Translations under genes and position numbers: made by a program
In this document: one piece after another, positions 63,557 to 64,000 of the stretch
How the letters are laid out: the number at the start of each line of letters is the position of its first letter
Position numbering within the stretch: position 1 is the stretch's first letter
The notes under the pieces: generated by a model
What the model was told of the DNA's origin: nothing
What the model saw: the letters and a program-made list of their open reading frames with translations, nothing else
Database searches by the model: none
NCBI RefSeq assembly: GCF_001427025.1
Contig: NZ_LMGA01000001.1
Location: 988,455-1,052,454 of the forward strand
Length of the DNA: 64,000 nucleotides
Direction of reading: 5' to 3'
Source: Mesorhizobium sp. Root554
GTDB lineage: Bacteria > Pseudomonadota > Alphaproteobacteria > Rhizobiales > Rhizobiaceae

Positions 63557-64000
63557 AGATCGATCCTGCCCCGGTAGATGACACCGGCGTCGCGGCGCGG
63601 CACGATCTGGCCGATCGGCGTCACGGTTTCACCGGCTTCCTGCAACACGGCCGCGACCTGCGCGGCCTGGCCGGAGGCGACGACCACGATCATGCCGACG
63701 CCGCAATTGAAGGTCCGCATCATTTCCTCGGGCGACACCCCGCCGGTCCTGGCCAGCCAGGAGAACACCGGCGGCACGTCGATGGCGTCGAGGTCGAGCT
63801 CGGCCGAGAAATCCTTCGGCAGGACGCGCGGGATGTTTTCCGGGAAACCACCGCCGGTGATGTGCGCCAGGGCCTTCAGCCCATGCGTGTTGCGGACCGC
63901 CTTGAGCACCGATTTGACATAGATGCGCGTCGGTTCGAGCAGCGCTTCGCCGAGCGTCCGATCCTTGTCGAACGGCGCCGGCGCATCCCATTTCAGACCG
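63553..64000 (-). CDS. purM: Phosphoribosylformylglycinamidine cyclo-ligase, 5' end outside window
   Basis: PurM closes FGAM to AIR with ATP. About 148 C-terminal residues are visible, running off the right edge of the window. Conserved segments are [64 protein letters not shown] and IGQIVPR, all typical of the AIR synthase C-domain. The stop overlaps purN. Confidence 0.95.
   Translation of the reverse strand, partial: GLKWDAPAPFDKDRTLGEALLEPTRIYVKSVLKAVRNTHGLKALAHITGGGFPENIPRVLPKDFSAELDLDAIDVPPVFSWLARTGGVSPEEMMRTFNCGVGMIVVVASGQAAQVAAVLQEAGETVTPIGQIVPRRDAGVIYRGRIDL

Overview
The window is high-GC chromosomal DNA from an alphaproteobacterium of the order Hyphomicrobiales (Rhizobiales). It most resembles Mesorhizobium and relatives. 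The evidence is gene order: divK-pleD-rpmG, fabD-fabG-acpP-fabF-mltG-yicC-gmk, an rsmA-pdxA-surA-lptD-lptG-lptF block, and uvrC-pgsA-moaD-moaE. Alphaproteobacterial promoters of the CTTGAC-N16/17 type support this. The genus is an inference from gene content, not a measured identity. Almost everything here is core genome. I found no prophage, insertion sequence, CRISPR array, plasmid function or recognised defence system.

Layout, left to right. 1-12 kb: the 3' end of an NADP+ aldehyde dehydrogenase, a GAF histidine kinase, tRNA-Gln(CTG), an exopolyphosphatase-family gene overlapping the 23S rRNA methyltransferase rlmE, a convergent drug-type MFS exporter, guaB, two small membrane proteins, rnd, the glutathione-dependent formaldehyde dehydrogenase and a frameshifted membrane-protein gene. 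12-25 kb: pccA, dnaE, a voltage-channel-like protein with a zinc ribbon, a DMT exporter, a 55-residue membrane protein missed by long-ORF calling, dinB, a HAD hydrolase with DUF3572, and the cell-cycle signalling pair divK-pleD facing rpmG across a bidirectional terminator.

25-42 kb: an LtaS/OpgB-type phosphoglycerol transferase, an isolated methyltransferase, then the fatty-acid synthesis cluster running into mltG, yicC and gmk. Convergent to it is a tightly overlapped minus-strand block for LPS export and outer-membrane assembly (lptF, lptG, lptD, surA) followed by pdxA and rsmA. 42-56 kb: pepA, holC, an unknown membrane protein overlapping rlmJ, a small exported four-cysteine protein beside a lipoprotein-type RNase T2, two GST-fold proteins, an outer-membrane beta-barrel, a pteridine-reductase-like SDR overlapping uvrC, pgsA, moaD-moaE, a YbaY-like exported protein, ndk and a DinB/YfiT-fold protein.

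56-64 kb: a secreted glycine-rich protein with a nine-fold GGP collagen-like tract behind an unusually AT-rich leader, an ABC-F ATPase, a GT1-type glycosyltransferase, a molybdopterin oxidoreductase, a host-attachment-family protein, purN and the 3' part of purM.

The most unusual item is the glycine-rich secreted protein and its leader at 55.8-56.7 kb. Next are the frameshifted gene at 11.5-12.0 kb and the pairing of a four-cysteine exported protein with a secreted RNase at 46.1-47.3 kb. I do not see a convincing new multi-gene system.
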